A DNA stretch of 15,076 bases from a bacterium (GTDB lineage Bacteria; ARS69), in contig JALGZO010000038.1 in NCBI GenBank assembly GCA_025774865.1, forward strand, positions 1 to 15,076. The letters run 5' to 3'. Every line of letters begins with the position of its first letter. The stretch's first letter is position 1. A program made the position numbers and the translations under genes. Below, piece after piece: positions 7,583 through 14,604 of this stretch. The notes under the pieces are model-generated. The model saw only the letters and a program-made list of their open reading frames with translations, was not told where the DNA came from and searched no databases.

Positions 7583-9006
7583 TCCGACCGTCGCCCGGCC
7601 GCGTGCTCACGCCGCTCCTCGTGGCGGCGCTCCTCGCCCCGGCGCCGAGCGCGGGTCAGGACAACGACGCCCCGGCCGTGGACTCCGTCCGACTCAGTCG
7701 GACTCTCGAGGCGGTCGCGGAGGGGGTGTTGCCCGCGGTCGTGCAGATCTTCTCCGTCGGATACGGAACGACCCCCGGCGGCGCCGACGTGTCGGGGCTG
7801 CTCCACCAGCACGAGAGCATCGGATCGGGAGTGATCGTCGATCCGAGCGGCTACATCGTGACGAACGCGCACGTGGTCGATGCCCCCCGGCGTGTCCAGG
7901 TCCGGCTGCCGCCGAGACCGGACGAGATCGAGGGCCGCGCGTCGATTCTCAAGGGGAAGGGCCGCCTCGTCGGAGCGAGGATCGTGGGTCGAGATCGGGA
8001 AACCGATCTTGCGGTCCTCAAGATCGACGTGAGCGGACTCCCCTCGCTCTCCTTCGCCGACTCCGACGAGCTGAAGTCCGGGCAGCTCGTGTTCGCGTTC
8101 GGCAGCCCGCTCGGGCTCGAGAGCTCGGTGTCGATGGGCGTCGTCAGCGGCACGGCCCGTCAGTTCGGCCCGGAGAACCCGATGATCTACGTCCAGACCG
8201 ACGCGAGCATCAACCCCGGCAACAGCGGCGGACCGCTGGTCGACGTGAACGGACACGTGGTCGGGATCAACACCTTCATCCTGTCCCGCTCGGGTGGCAG
8301 CGAGGGGGTCGGATTCGCGGCGCCGAGCAACATCGTCCGGGCCGTGTACGAACAGATCCGCGCGACCGGCCGCGTCCGTCGCGGCGAGATCGGGGTCCGC
8401 GCTCAAACGATCACCCCACACCTGGCGGACGCTCTCGACCTGGAGCTCTCGTGGGGCGTCGTCCTCGGCGACGTCGTGCCCGAGGGGCCCGCCGACCGCG
8501 CCGGGCTGCGGATCGGAGACGTCGTGTTGACGCTCGACGGCAAGCGCATGGAGAACGGCCGGCAGCTGGATGTGAACCTCTATCGCCGCCCGATCGGATC
8601 GACCGTGACCCTGAGCGTGCTGAGGTCGTCGCAGACGCGCACGTTCGACGTGGAAGTCGTCGAGCGCCGGGACTTCCAGCTCGAGCTTCAGCACTTCGTG
8701 ACCCCGGAACAGAATCTGATCCCGGGCCTCGGCATTCTGGGTCTCGATCTGACTCCCGAAATCGAGCGACTCCTCCCGGCGCTCCGAAAGCGCACGGGCG
8801 TGCTCGTGGCGTCACGCGTGGCCAAGGGCCACCACGATGACGAGGGCTTCGAGCCGGGCGACGTCATCCATCGGCTCAACCATCGGGAAGTCACGAGCCT
8901 CGAAGATCTCCGGTCGGCCCTCGGTGAAGTGGCACGAGGAAGCGCCGTCGCCGTTCAGGTGGAGCGAGGCGGGGGCATGAGATTCATCTCGTTCGAGCTC
9001 CGATGA
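7579..9006 (+). CDS. HtrA/DegP-type serine protease with two PDZ domains
   Basis: The 475-residue exported protease has a Sec signal peptide (hydrophobic about 9-22, likely cleavage after the Ala of 'PSAG'). The trypsin-like domain spans about 40-255, with the triad His98 in 'TNAHVV', Asp143 in 'ETDLAVLK' and Ser216 in 'GNSGGP'. PDZ1 is at about 267-360 ('GEIGVRAQ...ADRAGLRIGDVVLTLDG') and a more divergent PDZ2 at about 380-473 ('GLGILGLDL...GFEPGDVIHRLNHREV'). It should act in the periplasm or at the cell surface in protein quality control. The order and number of domains fit DegP/DegQ rather than single-PDZ DegS. The ATG at 7579 overlaps the TGA of the deiodinase-like gene by 4 bases, so translation of the two is likely coupled. 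The exact paralogue cannot be fixed, so no symbol is given. Confidence 0.92.
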   Translation: MIRPSPGRVLTPLLVAALLAPAPSAGQDNDAPAVDSVRLSRTLEAVAEGVLPAVVQIFSVGYGTTPGGADVSGLLHQHESIGSGVIVDPSGYIVTNAHVVDAPRRVQVRLPPRPDEIEGRASILKGKGRLVGARIVGRDRETDLAVLKIDVSGLPSLSFADSDELKSGQLVFAFGSPLGLESSVSMGVVSGTARQFGPENPMIYVQTDASINPGNSGGPLVDVNGHVVGINTFILSRSGGSEGVGFAAPSNIVRAVYEQIRATGRVRRGEIGVRAQTITPHLADALDLELSWGVVLGDVVPEGPADRAGLRIGDVVLTLDGKRMENGRQLDVNLYRRPIGSTVTLSVLRSSQTRTFDVEVVERRDFQLELQHFVTPEQNLIPGLGILGLDLTPEIERLLPALRKRTGVLVASRVAKGHHDDEGFEPGDVIHRLNHREVTSLEDLRSALGEVARGSAVAVQVERGGGMRFISFELR

Positions 9007-9066
9007 CGCTTTCCGTGGAACCCCGCCCCGGATGATGAGGTTCGAGAGGCGACCACCCCCCACTCC

Positions 9067-9071
9067 GGAGG
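9067..9071 (+). promoter_or_regulatory. Shine-Dalgarno deciding the start of the exported redoxin gene
   Basis: GGAGG at 9067-9071 is 5 bases before ATG 9077. It rules in favour of this start over an in-frame ATG at 9032, which would place 15 charged residues before the signal peptide. Confidence 0.75.
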
Positions 9072-9076
9072 AACGC

Positions 9077-9763
9077 ATGACCGACTCCACGCTCCAGCTT
9101 AGGCTTTGTGCCTCAACGGTGGCCGTCGGGGCCGCGGTCGCGCTACTCGCCGGCTCGCCGGCCGCGGCCGGCGAGAAACTGGCCGCCGATCTCGCGCCCG
9201 CACCGATCGTGGCCGAGGTCGGCGAGCCCGCACCCGACTTCGCGCTCTCCGATACGGAGGGGGTCGAGCATCGACTCAGCGACTACAGGAAAGACGGCAA
9301 GATCGTCGTGCTCGAATGGTTCAACCCCGACTGCCCGTTCGTGCAAAAACACCACAAGAAGAACAAGACGATGGCGTCGACGTTCGGGGCGTACCACGAG
9401 AGGAATGTCGTGTGGCTCGCGATCAACTCGGGCGGCCCCGGCAAGCAGGGCCACGGGCTGAAGCGCAACCAAAAGGCCCGGGCGGACTACGACATCGAGT
9501 ATCCCCTGCTGCTCGACGAGGACGGGGCGGTCGGTCGGCTCTACGCCGCCAAGACCACGCCGCACATGTACGTGATCTCGAAGACCGGCGAATTGCTCTA
9601 CGCGGGAGCCATCGACGACAATCGTTCGGCCGGCAAGCTCGGCGAGCTCAATTACGTTTCCACGTGTCTCGATCAGATCCTGGCGGAAGAAACGGTCGAG
9701 ATCGCTCAGACCAAGCCGTACGGCTGCACCGTCAAGTACGCCTCGGCGAAGAGCATTCCATAG
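9077..9763 (+). CDS. Exported thioredoxin-fold (AhpC/TSA, redoxin-like) protein
   Basis: The 228-residue product carries a Sec signal peptide (about 8-31, ending 'SPAAAG'). The thioredoxin-like fold starts at 'VGEPAPDFALSDTEG' (about 48-62). The active-site strand reads 'VVLEWFNPDCPFVQKHH' with Cys86, but the second Cys of a CxxC pair is replaced (CPFV). The cis-Pro loop is 'KTTPHMYV' (Pro162). Two more cysteines follow, Cys197 and Cys217, the latter in 'PYGCTVKY'. This pattern is typical of a group of exported redoxin-domain proteins in environmental bacteria whose function is not established. A peroxiredoxin or thiol-reductant role outside the cytoplasm is inferred. The gene is 70 bases downstream of the HtrA gene, with no clear terminator between, so read-through is possible. 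The mature enzyme would share a compartment with the protease. Confidence 0.82.
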   Translation: MTDSTLQLRLCASTVAVGAAVALLAGSPAAAGEKLAADLAPAPIVAEVGEPAPDFALSDTEGVEHRLSDYRKDGKIVVLEWFNPDCPFVQKHHKKNKTMASTFGAYHERNVVWLAINSGGPGKQGHGLKRNQKARADYDIEYPLLLDEDGAVGRLYAAKTTPHMYVISKTGELLYAGAIDDNRSAGKLGELNYVSTCLDQILAEETVEIAQTKPYGCTVKYASAKSIP

Positions 9764-9771
9764 CGGGGAAG

Positions 9772-9798
9772 GCCCGGCCGGTCGCGTCCGGACCGGGC
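9772..9798. terminator. GC-rich hairpin between convergent genes
   Basis: GCCCGG-CCGG (9772-9781) pairs with CCGG-A-CCGGGC (9788-9798): 10 base pairs with one bulged A and a 6-base loop TCGCGT. It fills nearly the whole 34-base space between the convergent redoxin and membrane-anchored-protein stops, and touches the TAG of the latter (9798-9800). No U-tract follows on either strand. Position and symmetry suggest a bidirectional terminator or RNA-end structure. Confidence 0.5.
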
Positions 9799-10514
9799 TA
9801 GTACTCCTCCTCGACGATCCTCGTGATCATCTCCTTCTCGTTGATCTTCTCCGCGGCGTAGGCGCGGAGATCGGAGATCTTCGCCTTGAGGATGAGGTGG
9901 GAGATCTTGTTCGCCTCGAAGTAATCGGACTCGATGAGCTGAGCGACGACCGCGACCCACTGGCTGTCGTCGAGCGAGGTGATCGTGTCGCCGTAGTCGA
10001 GGAGCACGTCGATCATCTCGGTCTTGCCGCGACCATAGGTTCGTTCCTGCCTGGATTGCCGGCGATCTGACCACGAGCGACCCTCGTCCTCGGTGCCGGT
10101 TTCGTCGCTCGACTCGTCGCTCGATCCCGATCCGCCTCCACGCTCGTCCGGCATGATGATGATGGTCTTGCCGTCCTCGGTCCTGACCTCGAAACCGTCG
10201 AGCCCCCAGTTCTTGATATCGATCTCGCCGTCCTTGCCGACGAGCGACGCCTCGAACGTGAAGATCATCCCGAAGTCCTTCACGTAGAGTCCGTGGGTGT
10301 GCTTGCGGCCGAAGACGAGGAAGTTCGGGCTGTCGACGAGAACCTGGTCGAAGATCTGCTCCATCACGTCCATCTGCCGGGACATCTTGCGCGATTCGGG
10401 CTTGTCCACCGCCCAGACGCGAGCCGCCGACAACGCGACGAGAAGAGCGGCCATGACGATTACCGTCTCCCAGAACCACGGCGCGTTCCGCGGAGACTTG
10501 AAGTACTTGCGCAT
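9798..10514 (-). CDS. Uncharacterised membrane-anchored protein of the sigma-factor operon
   Basis: I do not recognise this 238-residue protein. It has one N-terminal hydrophobic segment (about 14-36), a signal anchor or signal peptide ending 'VWAVDKP'. An alpha/beta region follows (about 45-122) with 'VLVDSPNFLVFGR' and 'HGLYVKDFGMIFTFEASLV'. Next is a low-complexity Gly/Ser/Asp/Glu linker (about 126-150), then a helical C-terminal part (about 163-238) ending in 'RIVEEEY'. It has no cysteine. It is the last gene of the sigma/anti-sigma operon. A GTG at 10520 would overlap the anti-sigma stop by 4 bases, but the GGAGG at 10522-10526 is spaced correctly (7 bases) only for ATG 10514, so that start is preferred. 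The context suggests an extracytoplasmic partner or output of the sigma system; this is inference. Confidence 0.8.
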   Translation of the reverse strand: MRKYFKSPRNAPWFWETVIVMAALLVALSAARVWAVDKPESRKMSRQMDVMEQIFDQVLVDSPNFLVFGRKHTHGLYVKDFGMIFTFEASLVGKDGEIDIKNWGLDGFEVRTEDGKTIIIMPDERGGGSGSSDESSDETGTEDEGRSWSDRRQSRQERTYGRGKTEMIDVLLDYGDTITSLDDSQWVAVVAQLIESDYFEANKISHLILKAKISDLRAYAAEKINEKEMITRIVEEEY

Positions 10515-10516
10515 CG

Positions 10517-11377
10517 TCACTCCTCCCTATCCGTGGTCGGGGCTTGTCCGGAGTCACCGTTCACGCGTGCCGGGCCGAGCAGCTGATCGAGTGTCCGCTC
10601 GTGGCGGTCCTTCTGAAGCAGCAGCTCCGCGCCGACCGCGTCGATCCGGTTGTTGACCTGGCGATAGTCGAAGACCTGCTGACTGTTCACTCGTTCGTAG
10701 AGAGCCTGGACGAGGCCGCTCACCTCGTCGGCTCGGCGGGCGTCGTACTGATTCAAGAGATCCACGAGAGTCGTCATCAGCTCACTGTTGTACGTGCTCA
10801 GATCGTCCTGCGTGAGAAAACTCCCCTTCGAACTGACCTGCCGGATCTCTGAGCCGGGATCCTGGGGAACGATCGTGGCTCTCCCGGGCCCGACGGGTTC
10901 GACCGATTGGCCGCGGCCGAGCCCGGCGAGAGGATCGTCGGCCGCGGCTGGCGCTGCGTTCAGCGCCGGGCGGCTGTCGGGCAGCCGCGCCGCGAGCTCC
11001 TGCTCCAACCGACTCTGGAACCGCATGTCGGCCAGCACGAACGCGAACAGGGCCGCCGCGGCAGTTGCAAGCCCCCAGGCCGGCCCGGCCCCCAGGCTTC
11101 GGACCGAGTCGCGGAACCGCTGGAGCCAGCTGCCACCCGCCCGAGCGGGGGCACGCTCTGCCTCTTCACCTTCGACCAGAACGAAGCTCGGGACTCGCTC
11201 TTCCACTTTCCAGCCGGCCAGGAGCTTGCGGCCCTCCTGCAATTCCTCCCACTCCGCGCGCAGCGCCTCGTCCTTATCGAGAAGCCGGTGAAACGCACGC
11301 TCCTCGCTCTCGGACAGCTCCCCGTAGAGAGCGGCGACCATCTTGTCGATGCGCGGGTCGACCGTTTCGTCTCTCAT
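10517..11377 (-). CDS. Transmembrane anti-sigma factor-like protein without a zinc motif
   Basis: The 286-residue product begins with a helical module (about 7-55: 'RIDKMVAALYGELSESEERAF', 'LRAEWEELQEGRKLL') resembling anti-sigma N-terminal domains. It lacks the HxxxCxxC of the zinc-binding (ZAS) class; there is no Cys in the whole protein. One membrane helix follows at about 98-117 ('GPAWGLATAAAALFAFVLADM'). The remaining about 165 residues are predicted outside: an Ala/Pro/Gly-rich stretch, then long amphipathic helices (about 188-268) with coiled-coil character. ATG 11377 has GGAGG 8 bases upstream. It lies 13 bases after the ECF sigma gene, the normal place for a cognate anti-sigma factor. 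The role as sigma inhibitor rests on this synteny plus the topology. Confidence 0.75.
   Translation of the reverse strand: MRDETVDPRIDKMVAALYGELSESEERAFHRLLDKDEALRAEWEELQEGRKLLAGWKVEERVPSFVLVEGEEAERAPARAGGSWLQRFRDSVRSLGAGPAWGLATAAAALFAFVLADMRFQSRLEQELAARLPDSRPALNAAPAAADDPLAGLGRGQSVEPVGPGRATIVPQDPGSEIRQVSSKGSFLTQDDLSTYNSELMTTLVDLLNQYDARRADEVSGLVQALYERVNSQQVFDYRQVNNRIDAVGAELLLQKDRHERTLDQLLGPARVNGDSGQAPTTDREE
10522..10526 (-). promoter_or_regulatory. Shine-Dalgarno deciding the start of the third operon gene
   Basis: On the minus strand AGGGAGGA (10528-10521) precedes ATG 10514 with 7 bases between GGAGG and the start. The competing GTG at 10520 would be only 1 base away. The site lies inside the 3' end of the anti-sigma gene, consistent with operon translation. 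Confidence 0.6.
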
Positions 11378-11390
11378 CGGAATCGCCTCC

Positions 11391-12065
11391 TCACAAGAAG
11401 TCCTCGGAGCTCAGGCCCCGGTCTCGAAGCGTTCGCCTCAGCGACTTCAGTCCGTAGTAGATGCGCGTGCGTACCGTCGCGGCGGGCACTCCCATGACTT
11501 CGCCGATCTCCTCTGATGTGAACCCCTGGTACTCGCGCAGGAGGATCGAAGTTCGCTGTTCCTGCGGTAGCTCGGCCAACACGCCCTGCAACATCTCGGA
11601 GAGCTTCGTCGTCTCGGCCAGCCGGTCCGCCCCTTCGGGCCGATCCGTGCTCTCCCGGCCGACGTCGTTCCAGCCTCCCTCTTCGTACGAGACCGTCTCG
11701 GCTCGACTCCGGGGGGAACGAAACCGGTCGCGACACAGATTCAGCGCGATGTAGTGGACCCATGACTTGAACTTTCCTCCGTCCCTGAGGCGCTTGATGT
11801 TCTGGAACGCCTTCACCAGGGCTTCCTGACAGACGTCCCGGGCGTCCTCGGCGTCCCCGAGCGTTCGGCGCACGAACCCGTAGAGGCTCGACTCCCAGCG
11901 GCCCGCCAGGAGGTTGAACGCGTTCACGTCGCCATCCTGCGTCAGAGCCACGAGCTCGGCGTCCGACATCGATCTCATCGAATCCATCCGGGTCGCTGCC
12001 TTGTCCCTCACAGGGTTAGGACGGGCTTTGGGGGGAAAGTGTTCAGGGAAGTCGCCGGATTCCAT
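11391..12065 (-). CDS. RNA polymerase ECF-type sigma factor
   Basis: The 224-residue protein has sigma region 2 at about 48-115 ('NAFNLLAGRWESSLYGFVRR', 'DAEDARDVCQEALVKAFQNI', 'FKSWVHYIALNLCRDRFR'). Sigma region 4 is at about 155-213 ('LAELPQEQRTSILLREYQGFTSEEIGEVMGVPAATVRTRIYYGLKSL'), including the DNA-binding helix-turn-helix. The two are joined by a linker of about 40 residues, and no region 3 is present, as in ECF sigma factors. ATG 12065 is chosen because GAGGAA (12071-12076) lies about 6 bases upstream; a longer in-frame start at 12092 lacks such a site. It directs transcription of an unknown regulon and is probably held at the membrane by the next gene's product. Upstream on the minus strand there is TTGACG (12121-12126) but no convincing -10, so the promoter is not called. 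Confidence 0.93.
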   Translation of the reverse strand: MESGDFPEHFPPKARPNPVRDKAATRMDSMRSMSDAELVALTQDGDVNAFNLLAGRWESSLYGFVRRTLGDAEDARDVCQEALVKAFQNIKRLRDGGKFKSWVHYIALNLCRDRFRSPRSRAETVSYEEGGWNDVGRESTDRPEGADRLAETTKLSEMLQGVLAELPQEQRTSILLREYQGFTSEEIGEVMGVPAATVRTRIYYGLKSLRRTLRDRGLSSEDFL

Positions 12066-12142
12066 AGCCGTTCCTCGGGCCCAGAGTACCACCCCGCAGG
12101 AGACGGCGAGGCCCCCTCTCCGTCAAGAAGGAAGGGCCCGGG

Positions 12143-14515
12143 TTACCGGACGTGGACGAGCTTCTGGGCGACGATCCCCGCTCCGGTCTCCAGGCGGAGG
12201 AAATAGATGCCAGGTGCCACCGGCCGGCCCTGGGCGTCCCGCCCGCCCCAGCGGAGCGCGTGAGATCCGACCGGTAGCCGGCCCCGGTGCAGAGCGGCCA
12301 CGCGGCGGCCCCGGACATCGAAGATGATGAGCTCCACGACCGTGGGCTCCCGGATCGCGAGCGTGATTCGACAGGACCCCCGGAACGGGTTCGGCCGAAC
12401 GGACAGCCCGACCGCGGCGTGGCCGAGCCTCCGGGCCGAGACGGTGCAGACGGGGGCGCAGAGCGAGCTCGTATGGGTGGAATCGGTGATGGGGCAGGTC
12501 CGCACCTTTCCCTCGACCGACGCGAGGATGGAGTCGTACCGCATGGTACCCCAGTAGTTCAGCACGGCGTCGAGCGAGTCGGCGGTGTCGTTCAGATTCC
12601 GGATGTTGCGCGGAGAGGCTCCCCCGTTGCCGAAGATGTCGTTCGCGAACTCCACGGCACCGCCGATCCGCGCGAACGAGTCCTGGCTGTTCACGATGCC
12701 GTCATGTCGCCCTCCGGTGATCACGTTTCGCTGCAGATGGAGCCCGGTGGTCCCCGATTCCGCGAGCACCACGCGTCTCGCCAGACCCCGCCCGTCGAAC
12801 GTGATATCCGAAACGACCGTCGAGTCGGCGACGCCGCTCGCGTGCAGCAGCGCTTCGTGGGGGCCTCCCGGCCACTCCACCCGGGAGAGCGCGGCCGCGG
12901 TCCCGACGAGGTGGACCCCCGGTTTCACGGTGACCGTCTCCGTGTAGGTTCCTTCGCAGAGGCCGACGACGTCGCCGGGAACCGCCGCCGCGAGGGCGGC
13001 TCCGATCGTCGGATGATCGCTCGGTACGAGAATCGTCGCCTCGAGCGGACACCCGCAGCCGCCCGGATACCTCCCCACGAGCATTCCTGACGGTGCGTTC
13101 GCGGGAAGGCACGGAGAATCGGGAAGCGTCAGAGTGTAGTCGCCGCCCGCCCGATCGCAGAACAACGGGTCGGCCGAGAAGTTTCCATTCGTCCCCGACT
13201 GTCCGGCGACACAGTCCACCCAATCGCCGCCGGCGTTCCCGAATAGATCGCTGTCGGCGACCGTGGCCGTGCTCGTCTCCGTGCACGAAACTGCCGTCCC
13301 CGTCGACCCGAACGCGATGATCGAGTGATCGACAAAGAGCTGCGCGCCATCCTGAGCGCTGATCCCGCCGCCCTCGCTCTCGACGATCGTGGTGCCCGCG
13401 ACCCGGACGATGGCCGTCCAGGCAGCGCGGATCGCCCCTCCGACCTCCACTGCGCTGTTCCCCACGAACACGCATTCCTCCACGAGGGCGTCGGACTCCC
13501 CGTTGAAACTGAGCGCACCGCCCCGTCGCGCGGCGGTGTTGCCGATGAAGGTACAGCGCCGGATGTCCGGGGTGGTCGCCCACGCATCCACCGCGCCGCC
13601 GGCGTTGGGCGCGGCGACGTTGTTCGTGAACCGACAGTCGACGATCACGGGGCTCGAGAACTGATCCATGAAGAGGGCGCCGCCGTTCGCCGCCGAGTTG
13701 GCGACGAAGTCGCAGTCGTCGAGCGTCGCCTGCGACGTCTCGAGGTACATCGCTCCCCCCGCGGTCGACGTGTTTTCCTGGAACGTGCACCGCCGGTAAA
13801 CCGAAAGGTCGCCCTCCCACGAGTAGGCGGCCCCGGCGCCGGCCTCGCTCGTGTTCTGCAGGAACATGCAGTCCTCGACCAGCGTCGTGGAGGCCTTCGC
13901 GAAGATCGCGCCGCCGTCACCGGGGGCCGTGACCGCGGTGGCGGTGTTGCCGGTAAACGTGCAACCGCGGACGACGGGACTCGCCCGGAGTATGTTGATC
14001 GCTCCCCCGGCCCCCCAGCCATTGCCCGTCCCATGGTTCCCGGTGAATTCGCACGCGTCGACCGTCGGCGAGGAGTCGATGAGGGCGAGCGCCCCTCCGA
14101 GCTGCGCCACATTGCCCGTGAAGACGCAGTCGGTGATGTCGAGGGAAGAGTTCTCCAGCCGGATGGCGCCCCCGGCGTCGTCAGTGCCGGTTGGAGCGTC
14201 GCCGTTCGTGAGGGTCAGGCCGACGAGCCTGCCCCCCGAGAGGCCCACGCCCTGAAACAGGCGTCCGAGCTGCTGGGCGTCGATCGTGACGTCGGCGGGA
14301 TCGCCCGTCTCGCTCCGCAGAGTCACGCCCGACTTCAGGACGAGATCGTGCTCGAAGTACGTGCCGCTGGCGACGACGACGGTGTCACCACTCGCCGCGG
14401 AGTCGAACGCCGCCTCGATCGTGCCGACCTGGGAAGGCACGAGCCACGACGCGGCGAGCGCCGGCGCCGGGCCGAGCAGCACAAGGACCGGGAGTAGGCT
14501 CAGGATGCGAGTCAA
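12143..14515 (-). CDS. Large secreted right-handed beta-helix protein with FlgD/T9SS-like C-terminal sorting domain
   Basis: The 790-residue protein has a signal peptide (about 1-22, 'LLGPAPALAAS'). It contains two beta-helix modules that begin alike: 'VPSQVGTIEAAFDSAASGD' near 26-44 and 'VPSDHPTIGAALAAAVPGD' near 497-515, each followed by a 'GTY' strand. The first module contains nine coils of 25-31 residues with the pattern GGA...(D/R)C-x-F-x-x-N, giving Cys at 130, 155, 185, 216, 243, 268, 294, 321 and 348. The C-terminal about 85 residues ('LSVRPNPFRGSCRI', 'FDVRGRRVAAL', 'GIYFLRLE') are a FlgD-Ig-like/type A sorting module, as in gliding-type or candidate-phylum secretomes. It is probably a surface or extracellular polysaccharide-binding protein; no enzymatic residues can be assigned. 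TTG 14515 is the start: an in-frame TGA lies 18 bases upstream of it and no ATG is near. A short GAGG (14523-14520) precedes it. Confidence 0.88.
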   Translation of the reverse strand: MTRILSLLPVLVLLGPAPALAASWLVPSQVGTIEAAFDSAASGDTVVVASGTYFEHDLVLKSGVTLRSETGDPADVTIDAQQLGRLFQGVGLSGGRLVGLTLTNGDAPTGTDDAGGAIRLENSSLDITDCVFTGNVAQLGGALALIDSSPTVDACEFTGNHGTGNGWGAGGAINILRASPVVRGCTFTGNTATAVTAPGDGGAIFAKASTTLVEDCMFLQNTSEAGAGAAYSWEGDLSVYRRCTFQENTSTAGGAMYLETSQATLDDCDFVANSAANGGALFMDQFSSPVIVDCRFTNNVAAPNAGGAVDAWATTPDIRRCTFIGNTAARRGGALSFNGESDALVEECVFVGNSAVEVGGAIRAAWTAIVRVAGTTIVESEGGGISAQDGAQLFVDHSIIAFGSTGTAVSCTETSTATVADSDLFGNAGGDWVDCVAGQSGTNGNFSADPLFCDRAGGDYTLTLPDSPCLPANAPSGMLVGRYPGGCGCPLEATILVPSDHPTIGAALAAAVPGDVVGLCEGTYTETVTVKPGVHLVGTAAALSRVEWPGGPHEALLHASGVADSTVVSDITFDGRGLARRVVLAESGTTGLHLQRNVITGGRHDGIVNSQDSFARIGGAVEFANDIFGNGGASPRNIRNLNDTADSLDAVLNYWGTMRYDSILASVEGKVRTCPITDSTHTSSLCAPVCTVSARRLGHAAVGLSVRPNPFRGSCRITLAIREPTVVELIIFDVRGRRVAALHRGRLPVGSHALRWGGRDAQGRPVAPGIYFLRLETGAGIVAQKLVHVR

Positions 14516-14549
14516 GTGGCCTCGACGAGATGGTCAGGAGTCTCGGAGG

Positions 14550-14579
14550 ATTCTACCATCCGCCTTCCGAGGCACTCAA
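14550..14579 (-). promoter_or_regulatory. Sigma70-like promoter of the beta-helix gene
   Basis: On the minus strand TTGAGT (14579-14574; 4 of 6 matches to TTGACA) is followed after 18 bases by TAGAAT (14555-14550; 5 of 6 matches to TATAAT). Transcription would begin about 28 bases before the TTG start at 14515. The position in the only gap upstream of the gene supports it; it is not proven. Confidence 0.45.
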
Positions 14580-14604
14580 CCGGAGCCCCGCTCACGGGAA
14601 GCCG

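Noticed and set aside
7489-8694. 401-codon minus-strand open frame opposite the HtrA gene
   Set aside because: The HtrA frame has an intact catalytic triad and PDZ domains; the antisense product is low-complexity His/Arg/Asp-rich and lacks any motif.
10140-10165. Short GAT/ATG simple repeat within the third operon gene
   Set aside because: It is only a few triplets long and encodes part of a normal hydrophobic strand (IIIM); no sign of phase variation.
12121-12126. TTGACG as a -35 box for the ECF sigma operon
   Set aside because: No acceptable -10 hexamer lies 16-19 bases downstream on the minus strand.
12110-12138. Possible terminator hairpin after the beta-helix gene (GGCCC...TCC / GGA...GGGCC)
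   Set aside because: The stem is interrupted, with unequal internal loops and no T-run on the minus strand; too weak to call.
13325-14497. 390-codon plus-strand open frame opposite the beta-helix gene
   Set aside because: Arg/Glu/Gly-rich shadow of the repeat protein; repetitive GC-rich coding sequence often leaves such frames open.
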